Made by a program: the position numbers and the translations under genes
From: a virus
Length of the DNA: 52,643 nt
Virus record (IMG/VR): IMGVR_UViG_3300023116_000065
Location: 1 to 52,643 of that record
Strand: one strand, 5' to 3'
Part shown: in pieces, positions 1 through 4,717 of the stretch
Layout: each line of letters starts with the position of its first letter
Numbering within the stretch: the first letter of the stretch is position 1
Notes under the pieces: model-generated
The model's input: only the letters and a program-made list of their open reading frames with translations
Told to the model about the DNA's origin: nothing
Databases searched by the model: none

Positions 1-60
1 TGTAGTCATCTAAGCGAGCATGTTAACACAAAACTCTGAAAATGTCAAGACCTCAAAAAT

Positions 61-364
61 CTAGTCTAGGGGTTGACAAAAATCTCGACTAGGTTTATAA
101 TAACTCTACTAGATTCAACTAGATTTCATATAATCTCGACTAGATCATAACTAGCTCATAAAACTCTACTAGACCCCTCTAGAATCGTCTATAACACGTC
201 TAAACTAGATCTCTACTAGATTGTACTAGATTCTTCGTAATTCATAACTAGACGCACTAGATCATGTATACGTATATGTACTAGATCATAACTAGATCAT
301 GTATACATGTGTACTAGATCATGCGTGTATATGTGTACTAGATGAGCGAGAATGCGTGTACTAG
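61..364. repeat. Helically phased CTAG array (19 sites)
   Basis: The tetramer CTAG occurs 19 times here, starting at 61, 66, 89, 109, 119, 140, 151, 169, 179, 205, 216, 226, 248, 257, 281, 292, 314, 338 and 361. About one would be expected in random sequence of this length. Most copies lie in the heptamer ACTAGAT. Nearly all neighbour distances are 9-11 or 18-26 bp, close to one or two helical turns. From 257 the array becomes tandem 22-24-bp units beginning CTAGAT and ending TGTA. No supported gene overlaps it. An iteron-like protein-binding array, a bent-DNA element or a transcribed repeat RNA are the plausible readings. Confidence 0.85.
73..101 (+). promoter_or_regulatory. Consensus sigma70-type promoter
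   Basis: TTGACA at 73-78 and TATAAT at 96-101 are separated by exactly 17 bp, a full match to the bacterial sigma70 consensus. Transcription would start near 108 and run rightward through the CTAG array. There is no convincing reading frame for the next 600 bases, so the product may be a non-coding or leader RNA. It is the best promoter match seen in the window. Confidence 0.75.
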
Positions 365-396
365 ATGTACATGTACATACATACACACGCTCACCC

Positions 397-492
397 CACT
401 CACCCCTACCCACACCATTAATGCGTGTTATGTGATATTATGTGTGTGCATGTATGTACGTTGTGTATACATGGTGTGGGTAGGGGTGAGTG
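397..492. repeat. Perfect 22-bp inverted repeat with 52-nt loop
   Basis: Positions 397-418 and 471-492 are exact reverse complements over 22 bp (left arm begins CACTCACCCC, right arm ends GGGGTGAGTG). The 52-base spacer is rich in alternating purine-pyrimidine steps. As RNA it would form a very stable stem, and as DNA it could extrude a cruciform or bind a dimeric protein. No run of T follows the right arm directly, so it is not a simple intrinsic terminator. Confidence 0.9.
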
Positions 493-496
493 ATAG

Positions 497-581
497 TTTT
501 CCCCAGAATTTCTGTCTCAAGGGGGGAGAATCGATGAAATTCTTATAGTTTTCCACAGAATATTATAAAACTGTGGAAAAC
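497..581. promoter_or_regulatory. DnaA-box-like trio and 11-bp hairpin
   Basis: TTTTCCCCA (497-505) and TTTTCCACA (549-557) lie on the + strand, and TTTTCCACA is on the - strand (572-580). TTTTCCACA fits the DnaA-box pattern TTWTNCACA and the form reported for cyanobacterial origins. The first two lie within a 17-bp direct repeat with one mismatch (493-509 and 545-561). The last two face each other as an 11-bp perfect inverted repeat (548-558 and 571-581) around a purely A/T 12-base loop, followed by TTTTGTTTT (582-590). An equally valid reading is an intrinsic terminator for RNA begun near 108. Confidence 0.5.
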
Positions 582-591
582 TTTTGTTTTG

Positions 592-616
592 CTAATATTA
601 GTGATATCACGTATAC
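592..616. repeat. Back-to-back palindromes
   Basis: CTAATATTAG (592-601), GTGATATCAC (601-610) and GTATAC (611-616) are three perfect palindromes in a row, just upstream of the first gene's promoter elements. They could be operator half-sites; this is inferred from position only. Confidence 0.4.
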
Positions 617-647
617 ACCACGTAATCAAGTACTATTGTGACAGTTT

Positions 648-694
648 CTGAACTGTCCACTAATTGCCCCATTCGTGCTCGGATGGGGTATTAT
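648..694 (+). promoter_or_regulatory. TGTCCAC-box promoter of the first small gene
   Basis: TGTCCAC at 654-660 lies 35 bp (start to start) upstream of TATTAT at 689-694, which is 27 bp before the ATG at 716. The 14-bp context CTGAACTGTCCACT (648-661) recurs exactly at 2158-2171. Four copies of the box in this window keep the same distance to a -10-like hexamer. Confidence 0.5.
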
Positions 695-715
695 ATTATC
701 AATCGCAAGAATTCC

Positions 716-922
716 ATGGCAGATCGTATCATCGATCGTGACAAGTTGCAAGATCTTTATATCAATGAGATAATTGATGGAATGGATGTTAAAGATCTGT
801 GTGCGTTAGTTTATGACTACATGGACCAAAATCTTGAGTCGTATAGTGTTAATGAACTGATCGCAGAAGTTGAAGAGTATTACCCTGAACTTCTGGTAGA
901 AAGTGAAGCAAACTCTCAGTGA
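716..922 (+). CDS. Small acidic phage protein, unknown function
   Basis: The 68-residue product begins MADRIIDRDKLQDLY. It is acidic, with a predicted helical body and an E/D-rich tail (VEEYYPELL). The pattern of an LYINEIIDGMD-like segment followed by a YSVNELIAE-like segment recurs in small hypothetical proteins of T4-like cyanophages; no function is known to me. The frame opens in-frame at 638, but the TATTAT element at 689 and the TGTCCAC box would then lie inside the gene, so 716 is chosen. The next gene is separated by a 50-bp repeated cassette. It is less G+C-rich than the genes that follow. Confidence 0.75.
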   Translation: MADRIIDRDKLQDLYINEIIDGMDVKDLCALVYDYMDQNLESYSVNELIAEVEEYYPELLVESEANSQ

Positions 923-926
923 GTTC

Positions 927-1009
927 TTAACACAAACTGGGCAGCCGCCCGTGGACGGTTGGCACAGTGTCCACCATTCGCCCCATTGCCCCCGATTCTG
1001 TGCCATCAT
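927..1009 (+). promoter_or_regulatory. Repeated intergenic cassette with TGTCCAC box (copy 1)
   Basis: Positions 927-976 match 1553-1600 closely: both start TTAACACAAACTGGGC, have a G+C core able to form a GGGC/GCCC hairpin, and end GTGTCCACCA. The two cores (GGGCAGCCGCCC here, GGGCGGCTGCCC there) are exact reverse complements of each other. TGTCCAC at 968-974 lies 36 bp before CATCAT (1004-1009, preceded by TGC), a weak -10. If that is the true -10, the next gene (ATG 1016) would be leaderless. Confidence 0.5.
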
Positions 1010-1015
1010 ACCTGT

Positions 1016-1186
1016 ATGAACAAAACCACTTCCAATCCCTACATCGCTCAGATCTACGCCAAGGGTCGCGACTACGTGCCCACCCCTGCTAAGATGGGTG
1101 AGTTCCCCAAGACCGTTCACGGTCGCGTCTTTGAGACTGAAGAAGAGTATCGCGAGGCAATCGCTGACATGCTCAACGGTCTCTGA
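1016..1186 (+). CDS. Small hypothetical protein (56 aa)
   Basis: The product is 56 residues, beginning MNKTTSNPYIAQIYAKGRDY and ending in an acidic helix (ETEEEYREAIADMLNGL). I do not recognise a function. The frame is open from 959, but that stretch is the repeated intergenic cassette with its TGTCCAC box, so the ATG at 1016 is preferred. Codons end mostly in C or G, unlike the A+T-rich structural genes downstream. The next ATG follows the stop by two bases, suggesting co-transcription with the following two small genes. Confidence 0.7.
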   Translation: MNKTTSNPYIAQIYAKGRDYVPTPAKMGEFPKTVHGRVFETEEEYREAIADMLNGL

Positions 1187-1188
1187 TT

Positions 1189-1389
1189 ATGTACACTGAT
1201 CCTTGCACTTTTGCCATGAATTCCTTCAACTTTTATCTGCAATCGCTTCCCTCATTCATCACTCAAAACGATGCCGATTGGTGCATGGTTTATGATTGGA
1301 TGGAGGATATGTGTGGTCCTCTGAAAGATTATCACTGGGAAGAAGTTGCCCAAGTGTATAAAGAATTCAACAACGATTCTCGCTACTGA
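1189..1389 (+). CDS. Small hypothetical protein (66 aa)
   Basis: The 66-residue product has many aromatic and acidic residues (DADWCMVYDWMEDMCGPL; EEVAQVYKEF). It starts two bases after the preceding stop and ends five bases before the next ATG, so it sits in a tight three-gene unit. A second in-frame ATG at 1216 gives a 57-residue alternative, but the upstream start fits the spacing. There are no membrane segments or nuclease/kinase motifs. Function is not recognised. Confidence 0.7.
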   Translation: MYTDPCTFAMNSFNFYLQSLPSFITQNDADWCMVYDWMEDMCGPLKDYHWEEVAQVYKEFNNDSRY

Positions 1390-1394
1390 TACAA

Positions 1395-1556
1395 ATGACC
1401 ATCACAGAACGTAATCAGAAACTCTACGAACTGCGTGAGAGTTTGCTTAAGGCAAGGGCACAAGTTGCCTGGATCGAACAAGAGATCTGGTTGACCAACC
1501 AAAGGTATAAGAACCAGGATCTTGATTTGTATCAAGAAATGTTCGGCACTAATTAA
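1395..1556 (+). CDS. Small helical hypothetical protein (53 aa)
   Basis: The ATG at 1395 opens a 53-residue frame (MTITERNQKLYELRESLLKA...) ending with TAA at 1554-1556. It is mostly charged and helix-forming, with heptad-like leucines (LYELRESLL, AQVAWIEQEIWL) suggesting a short coiled coil. It completes the 1016-1556 unit, and its stop overlaps the start of the second TTAACACAAACTGGGC cassette. Function unknown; support is spacing, codon use and lack of any competing frame. Confidence 0.65.
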   Translation: MTITERNQKLYELRESLLKARAQVAWIEQEIWLTNQRYKNQDLDLYQEMFGTN

Positions 1557-1633
1557 CACAAACTGGGCGGCTGCCCGACCAGTTGGGCAAGTGTCCACCA
1601 AATCCCCCAGACCCTGCCAGGGGATGCCATACT
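1553..1633 (+). promoter_or_regulatory. Repeated intergenic cassette with TGTCCAC promoter (copy 2)
   Basis: This is the second copy of the TTAACACAAACTGGGC...GTGTCCACCA cassette (1553-1600). TGTCCAC at 1592-1598 is 36 bp upstream of CATACT (1628-1633), which is preceded by TGC as an extended -10. The ATG at 1659 is 31 bp beyond the -10 start. The hairpin core (GGGCGGCTGCCC) may end transcription from the previous unit. Confidence 0.5.
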
Positions 1634-1658
1634 AATCACATCAACCAAACGAACCACC

Positions 1659-1910
1659 ATGAACGGTTACGCCAACTACGAAACCTGGAACGCTGCCCTC
1701 TGGATCGGCAACGATGAGTTTCTCTACAACACTGCTAAGGCATGTGTGACCTACCGTGAGGTGGGCATTGAGACTGCCTGGGAGAAGTTCGTGCGCTGCA
1801 TGACTGACGGGCAGATCGGTCGCCATCTGGAAACCACGGGTGACGGTGTGCGCTGGGATGACCCTGCCATCGATGCCCAAGAGATGGAGGAGATGATCTG
1901 GGAACTGTGA
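1659..1910 (+). CDS. NYETWN-type small phage protein (83 aa)
   Basis: The 83-residue product begins MNGYANYETWNAALWIGNDE, an N-terminal signature (NYETWN..LWI.ND) shared by small proteins in many phages, including cyanophages. The rest is helical and ends with an acidic tail (DAQEMEEMIWEL). No catalytic motif is visible and the family's function is not known to me. It has its own TGTCCAC-type promoter upstream. Codons are strongly G+C-ending. A 381-residue antisense frame covers this and neighbouring genes but is a composition shadow. Confidence 0.85.
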   Translation: MNGYANYETWNAALWIGNDEFLYNTAKACVTYREVGIETAWEKFVRCMTDGQIGRHLETTGDGVRWDDPAIDAQEMEEMIWEL

Positions 1911-1927
1911 GGGGTCGCCCCTTCCCG

Positions 1928-1936
1928 TGATACAAT
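1928..1936 (+). promoter_or_regulatory. Extended -10 promoter TGATACAAT
   Basis: TG-A-TACAAT at 1928-1936 is a 5/6 match to TATAAT with the extended -10 TG. It lies 27 bp (hexamer start to ATG) upstream of 1958 and just after the preceding stop. The same arrangement occurs at 2571 and 2832. Confidence 0.55.
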
Positions 1937-1957
1937 ACCACCAACGACACCCGAACC

Positions 1958-2161
1958 ATGTTTGCAGTCCAACCCATCGCCTGGAAAAAATTCGATGAGC
2001 ACGGCGCCCAGTACTCCTGCAGCATTCACAGCGCCTATAGGATCGGGCAGCAGTGGGGAGAGCCCTGCATGATCTGGCGCCTGACCTCAGGTCAACCGAT
2101 CCGCTGGTGTCGCACCGATGCCAACACCAATGCCATCGCTGATCTGGTGTTCGGTTGCTGA
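1958..2161 (+). CDS. Small hypothetical protein (67 aa)
   Basis: The 67-residue product (MFAVQPIAWKKFDEHGAQYSC...) has a beta-rich look, ends DLVFGC and contains four cysteines. I do not recognise it. It is monocistronic, with an extended -10 right upstream and a TGTCCAC promoter for the next gene overlapping its stop codon (CTGAACTGTCCACT from 2158). No Shine-Dalgarno is apparent before the ATG. Confidence 0.7.
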   Translation: MFAVQPIAWKKFDEHGAQYSCSIHSAYRIGQQWGEPCMIWRLTSGQPIRWCRTDANTNAIADLVFGC

Positions 2162-2204
2162 ACTGTCCACTTTTGTGGCACAGCGCCCCCATCTCCTGTA
2201 TCTT
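2158..2204 (+). promoter_or_regulatory. TGTCCAC-box promoter (copy 4)
   Basis: TGTCCAC at 2164-2170 is 35 bp upstream of TATCTT at 2199-2204, which is preceded directly by TG. The ATG at 2232 lies 33 bp beyond the hexamer start. The 14 bp at 2158-2171 are identical to 648-661 and overlap the preceding gene's TGA. Confidence 0.5.
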
Positions 2205-2231
2205 TAAGAAGTCAACCGCACAGCACCTAAC

Positions 2232-2558
2232 ATGCGAAAGATCGAATCCCAAATGAACGCTGCCATCTCCAACGGCAAGAACTGGAGCAGCGCCAACACC
2301 AGCGTGACCCATACTGATGAGGTCGCCCAGGTCCGACTCCATGGCAACCTGATCGCTGAGATCGGTGACAATTTCATCCGCCTGTTTGATGGTGGGCATC
2401 AGACCAACACCACCAAGTCGCGCCTGAATGCCATCCTGGCAGAGCACGGCGAACCCTGTGATCGCGTCTTTCAGAAGGATTGGTCCTGGTTCGTGACCAT
2501 GGGAACCGCTCAGGGTCCGACCACCGTTCCGTTCTTCTCCTCCATGCGCCTGGGGTGA
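2232..2558 (+). CDS. Conserved phage protein of unknown function (108 aa)
   Basis: The 108-residue product begins MRKIESQMNAAISNGKNW and contains a TTKSRLNAILAEHG segment. This layout recurs in small proteins of many cyanophages (N-terminal MRKIE.QMN.AI....NW, a VRLHGN.IA beta region, then a TTKSRLNA helix). Function is unknown. It looks like a compact alpha/beta protein that includes a WSWFV strand. It has its own TGTCCAC promoter, is G+C-rich in third positions, and its stop is 16 bp before the next TACAAT. Confidence 0.85.
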   Translation: MRKIESQMNAAISNGKNWSSANTSVTHTDEVAQVRLHGNLIAEIGDNFIRLFDGGHQTNTTKSRLNAILAEHGEPCDRVFQKDWSWFVTMGTAQGPTTVPFFSSMRLG

Positions 2559-2570
2559 TCCCCCCCGATC

Positions 2571-2579
2571 TGCTACAAT
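2571..2579 (+). promoter_or_regulatory. Extended -10 promoter TGCTACAAT
   Basis: TG-C-TACAAT at 2571-2579, 28 bp (hexamer start to ATG) upstream of 2602. The surrounding ATCTGCTACAATATC is repeated exactly at 2829-2843. Confidence 0.6.
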
Positions 2580-2601
2580 ATCAAAGAACGACACCGACAC
2601 C

Positions 2602-2829
2602 ATGCGCGACTTCGCCATCATCCTGGAAACCGACTCCACTGCCACCGCTGAGATCCGATTGTTCCCCCTTCGCCGTCGTGCCATGATTTTCTGGCACAGC
2701 GGCAGCATCTCATCCCACACCGTCCGCCGTCGTGATATGGTCCGCCTGCTTGCTGACCTTAAGCAATCGGCAGGGCAATGGGTCAACCGCTACGCCTTCG
2801 ATTATCCGACGACTTCCCTCGTCTGGTGA
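2602..2829 (+). CDS. Small basic hypothetical protein (75 aa)
   Basis: The 75-residue product begins MRDFAIILETDSTATAEIRLFPLRRRAMIFW and contains an HTVRRRDMVRLLADL helix. It is beta-rich at the N-terminus and basic in the middle. No family is recognised. It has a private extended -10 promoter and stops six bases before the next one. Codon use matches the other small genes of this block. Confidence 0.7.
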   Translation: MRDFAIILETDSTATAEIRLFPLRRRAMIFWHSGSISSHTVRRRDMVRLLADLKQSAGQWVNRYAFDYPTTSLVW

Positions 2830-2831
2830 TC

Positions 2832-2840
2832 TGCTACAAT
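2832..2840 (+). promoter_or_regulatory. Extended -10 promoter TGCTACAAT
   Basis: TG-C-TACAAT at 2832-2840, 33 bp (hexamer start to ATG) upstream of 2868. Together with the copies at 1928 and 2571 it defines a recurring promoter type without the TGTCCAC box. Its position also argues against the in-frame upstream ATG at 2778. Confidence 0.6.
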
Positions 2841-2867
2841 ATCCCTAACGATCCAAACCAACGGACC

Positions 2868-3365
2868 ATGACTCACACCGCTCTCATCGAATCCCTCCCC
2901 ATCTATCAGAAGTGGGAGAGCAGCAAGCAAAGCATCTGGGAAGGCAGCAAGTTTCAGTCCTTCCGAAACATCCCCTCTCCCAAATCCAAAGGCGCCCAGG
3001 GCGAGCGTCTGGTTGAGCAGGTGATGGAGGCGCTCGGGCATCGTGTCGATCGTCCCGCTTCGTCGGAGCATGATCGGATCATCAACGGCATTAAGACTGA
3101 GATCAAGGTGAGCACCACCTGGAATGAGACCCTGGACAATTGGACCTGGCAGCAGATCAGGGAACAGGATTACGATCGGATCATCTTCGTCGGCATCAAC
3201 CCCAACGACGTGAGCATCTGGTGGGCGACGAAGGATGACCTCCGCCAGTTCGTGCTTGGTCGTGATGACCACCGCCAACATGCTGGCAAGGACGGCGGGC
3301 AGGAACTTTACTGGATCCAAGGCAGCGGCAAGCGCCCCTGGTTTCGTGATCTGGCAGACTTCTGA
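2868..3365 (+). CDS. PD-(D/E)XK superfamily nuclease-like protein
   Basis: The 165-residue product has the layout of a small restriction-endonuclease-fold enzyme. An N-terminal helix carries GERLVEQVMEALGH (glutamate near residue 45). Then comes an aspartate in SEHDRIINGIKTEIKVS, followed ten residues later by E-I-K on the next strand, the D-x(n)-ExK active site. A core strand DRIIFVGI follows. Size and order fit Holliday-junction-resolvase-like or type II nuclease domains of phages. The substrate cannot be told; host DNA degradation, recombination or defence are options. The start at 2868 follows its own TGCTACAAT promoter; the frame is open from 2778, but that lies inside the previous gene. 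A strong terminator follows. Confidence 0.75.
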   Translation: MTHTALIESLPIYQKWESSKQSIWEGSKFQSFRNIPSPKSKGAQGERLVEQVMEALGHRVDRPASSEHDRIINGIKTEIKVSTTWNETLDNWTWQQIREQDYDRIIFVGINPNDVSIWWATKDDLRQFVLGRDDHRQHAGKDGGQELYWIQGSGKRPWFRDLADF

Positions 3366-3374
3366 TCCTACCAC

Positions 3375-3400
3375 GGCGGGGCGGGTGCCTCGCCTTTTTT
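3375..3400 (+). terminator. Intrinsic terminator after the nuclease gene
   Basis: GGCG/CGCC and GGC/GCC arms, joined through a G-T wobble, form an 8-bp stem (3375-3382 with 3387-3394). The tetraloop is GGGT and six T follow (3395-3400). It starts 10 bp after the nuclease stop and closes the G+C-rich block. Confidence 0.9.
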
Positions 3401-3429
3401 GAAAAAACAAAAAAGGTGTTTTGGCAGTG

Positions 3430-3461
3430 TTATTGAGAACGGTCGCGTCTTATTGCGAACG
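3430..3461 (+). repeat. Direct repeat TTATTGnGAACG, two copies
   Basis: TTATTGAGAACG (3430-3441) and TTATTGCGAACG (3450-3461) are 20 bp apart start to start, about two helical turns. They lie between the terminator of the accessory block and the first promoter of the structural region, which suggests a tandem regulator-binding site. The remaining 3401-3575 shows no gene. Confidence 0.5.
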
Positions 3462-3575
3462 CACCGTATATTAATCTAATGGGTCCCTCTAACCTACAAA
3501 ACTTTGAAAACGAGCGATAAGTATTCTGTTTTCGAATTTGCAAAAGGGGAACCTAGTGATCAAAAAAATTTTCCG

Positions 3576-3584
3576 TGGTATAAT
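3576..3584 (+). promoter_or_regulatory. Extended -10 promoter TGGTATAAT
   Basis: TG-G-TATAAT at 3576-3584 is a perfect -10 with extended TG and no convincing -35. The next ATG (3608) is 29 bp past the hexamer start. It would transcribe into the first structural genes and argues that the frame opening at 3504 is not the real gene. Confidence 0.65.
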
Positions 3585-3607
3585 ACATACTATAGGTCAT
3601 TCAAATT

Positions 3608-3802
3608 ATGGACAATTACAACATCTATTGCCGAGGTCGCCGTATTTACTCCGAGGTTTCCGAAGACGAAATGTTGGATATTCTCGCAGGATTCGCAGAA
3701 GACTTTCATAGTACGGGCGAGCCTGATCCTGACGAAATTGCTGTAGAATTGATAGAAAACAATGGAAAAGCAAGATACCTCACAAAACCCCCCACAGTTT
3801 GA
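3608..3802 (+). CDS. Small acidic cyanophage protein (64 aa)
   Basis: The 64-residue product begins MDNYNIYCRGRRIYSEVSEDEMLDILAGFAEDF. The pattern (short beta hairpin, then S/T-EDE..D.L..FAE.F...G.P.PD) recurs in small cyanophage proteins of unknown function. A separate frame opening at 3504 overlaps it but contains the promoter and has no recognisable pattern. Its 3' end overlaps the next gene by 41 bp. It marks the change to A+T-rich composition. Confidence 0.75.
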   Translation: MDNYNIYCRGRRIYSEVSEDEMLDILAGFAEDFHSTGEPDPDEIAVELIENNGKARYLTKPPTV

Positions 3803-3950
3803 ATTATATTATCGAGTGCCGATGCGAACAGATCATGTATTACTTTCAGAAGCACTTGATGAACTTTTCAGAAGATTAGAAAAATTAGAAAAAAATCTCG
3901 ATGTCATTTCACGCCGCCTACCCCCTGACAGTGGGGTACACACTAGTTGA
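3762..3950 (+). CDS. Small coiled-coil protein (62 aa)
   Basis: The 62-residue product contains a clear amphipathic helix, LSEALDELFRRLEKLEKNLDVIS (residues about 28-50), followed by a polar tail. It overlaps its upstream neighbour by 41 bp and its downstream neighbour by 50 bp, in other frames. Overlaps this long are unusual even for phages, so either this gene's start or the next gene's start may be misplaced. The helix pattern and codon use favour a real gene. Function not recognised; it may be a small virion assembly factor. Confidence 0.55.
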   Translation: MEKQDTSQNPPQFELYYRVPMRTDHVLLSEALDELFRRLEKLEKNLDVISRRLPPDSGVHTS

Positions 3951-4716
3951 TAAGAATCTATTATCTACTGTCAGACTTCATGATTCATGGTCTGATGTAA
4001 TTGTAGTATCAATTGCACCAAGTCCATTAGGGACACCATGGCCAATTACAATTATTGAAGCGAGGGTAGAGTTTGATAATTTTGCGAAGACAGTTATAAG
4101 AGCACCTGGTAGTGGACAACCAGGGGATTGTAAAGCATGGACTGAGGGATCAGTTGATATTTTATCAAAAGAGATGAAGATTTTAGATCCCGATAATGAT
4201 TCAACGAAAGTGATTAGTGGAGTTACGTATCCGATAATTTTTGCACCAGGGGGAATGACATTTTCTGGTCAATACACTAAGGTATTATTTCCATGTGATA
4301 AGGTTGAATATTTGGATGATAATACTACAGATGCAAATATAGTTGAAGCTCATCCTTATGCGGATGAGGAAGGTACGAAAAGTTTATATATTGAAAAACT
4401 ACCAAGTTCATATGATCATCTTACCGAGTTTAGACCTGATCCAACACATGACGTAACATTAACATATCATATTCATGTTGTATATCAGGGTGGATTTTTT
4501 CCTGGTGATCCTGCGAATGGTATTGCTCCAATTACGATTCCATCTGGGTATGAGATTCATACAATTACTCAGAAGGTACTAAATAATCCAGATGATAATG
4601 TTCCAATTATTAACTACTTGCTACGTAAAGAAATTGGTGTAACTGCACAGCAAGAGAAGTATGGTTGGGGTGAAGAGGATCCAAAATATAAAGCATATAG
4701 TTTATACGAAGAATAA
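3901..4716 (+). CDS. Unrecognised protein upstream of the PAAR gene (271 aa)
   Basis: The 271-residue product starts MSFHAAYPLTVGYTLVDKNL. It looks all-beta, with many short strands, prolines and acidic loops, and no signal peptide or membrane segment. I do not recognise the family. Its place just before the PAAR spike-tip gene and ahead of gp25/gp6 suggests a baseplate or tail component. The start at 3901 has no Shine-Dalgarno and lies inside the previous gene. No good alternative ATG exists before residue 90, so the start is uncertain. Two base pairs separate its stop from the next ATG. Confidence 0.7.
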   Translation: MSFHAAYPLTVGYTLVDKNLLSTVRLHDSWSDVIVVSIAPSPLGTPWPITIIEARVEFDNFAKTVIRAPGSGQPGDCKAWTEGSVDILSKEMKILDPDNDSTKVISGVTYPIIFAPGGMTFSGQYTKVLFPCDKVEYLDDNTTDANIVEAHPYADEEGTKSLYIEKLPSSYDHLTEFRPDPTHDVTLTYHIHVVYQGGFFPGDPANGIAPITIPSGYEIHTITQKVLNNPDDNVPIINYLLRKEIGVTAQQEKYGWGEEDPKYKAYSLYEE

Positions 4717-4717
4717 A

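Noticed and set aside
61-364. CRISPR or insertion-sequence ends in the CTAG region
   Set aside because: Units are too short and irregular for CRISPR repeats with spacers, and there is no transposase or terminal inverted repeat pair around a gene.
342-548. 68-aa frame in the repeat region
   Set aside because: It lies across the CTAG repeats and the 22-bp inverted repeat; the protein is cysteine/threonine-rich low complexity with no known pattern, and the region is better read as non-coding.
1641-2786. 381-aa frame on the - strand
   Set aside because: It is antisense to four small genes with recognisable phage patterns and own promoters; long shadow frames are expected in G+C-rich DNA.
2802-3410. 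202-aa frame on the - strand
   Set aside because: It is antisense to the nuclease gene and starts inside the terminator.
3504-3746. 80-aa frame on the + strand
   Set aside because: It contains the extended -10 at 3576 and overlaps the better-supported 64-aa gene in another frame; no family pattern.
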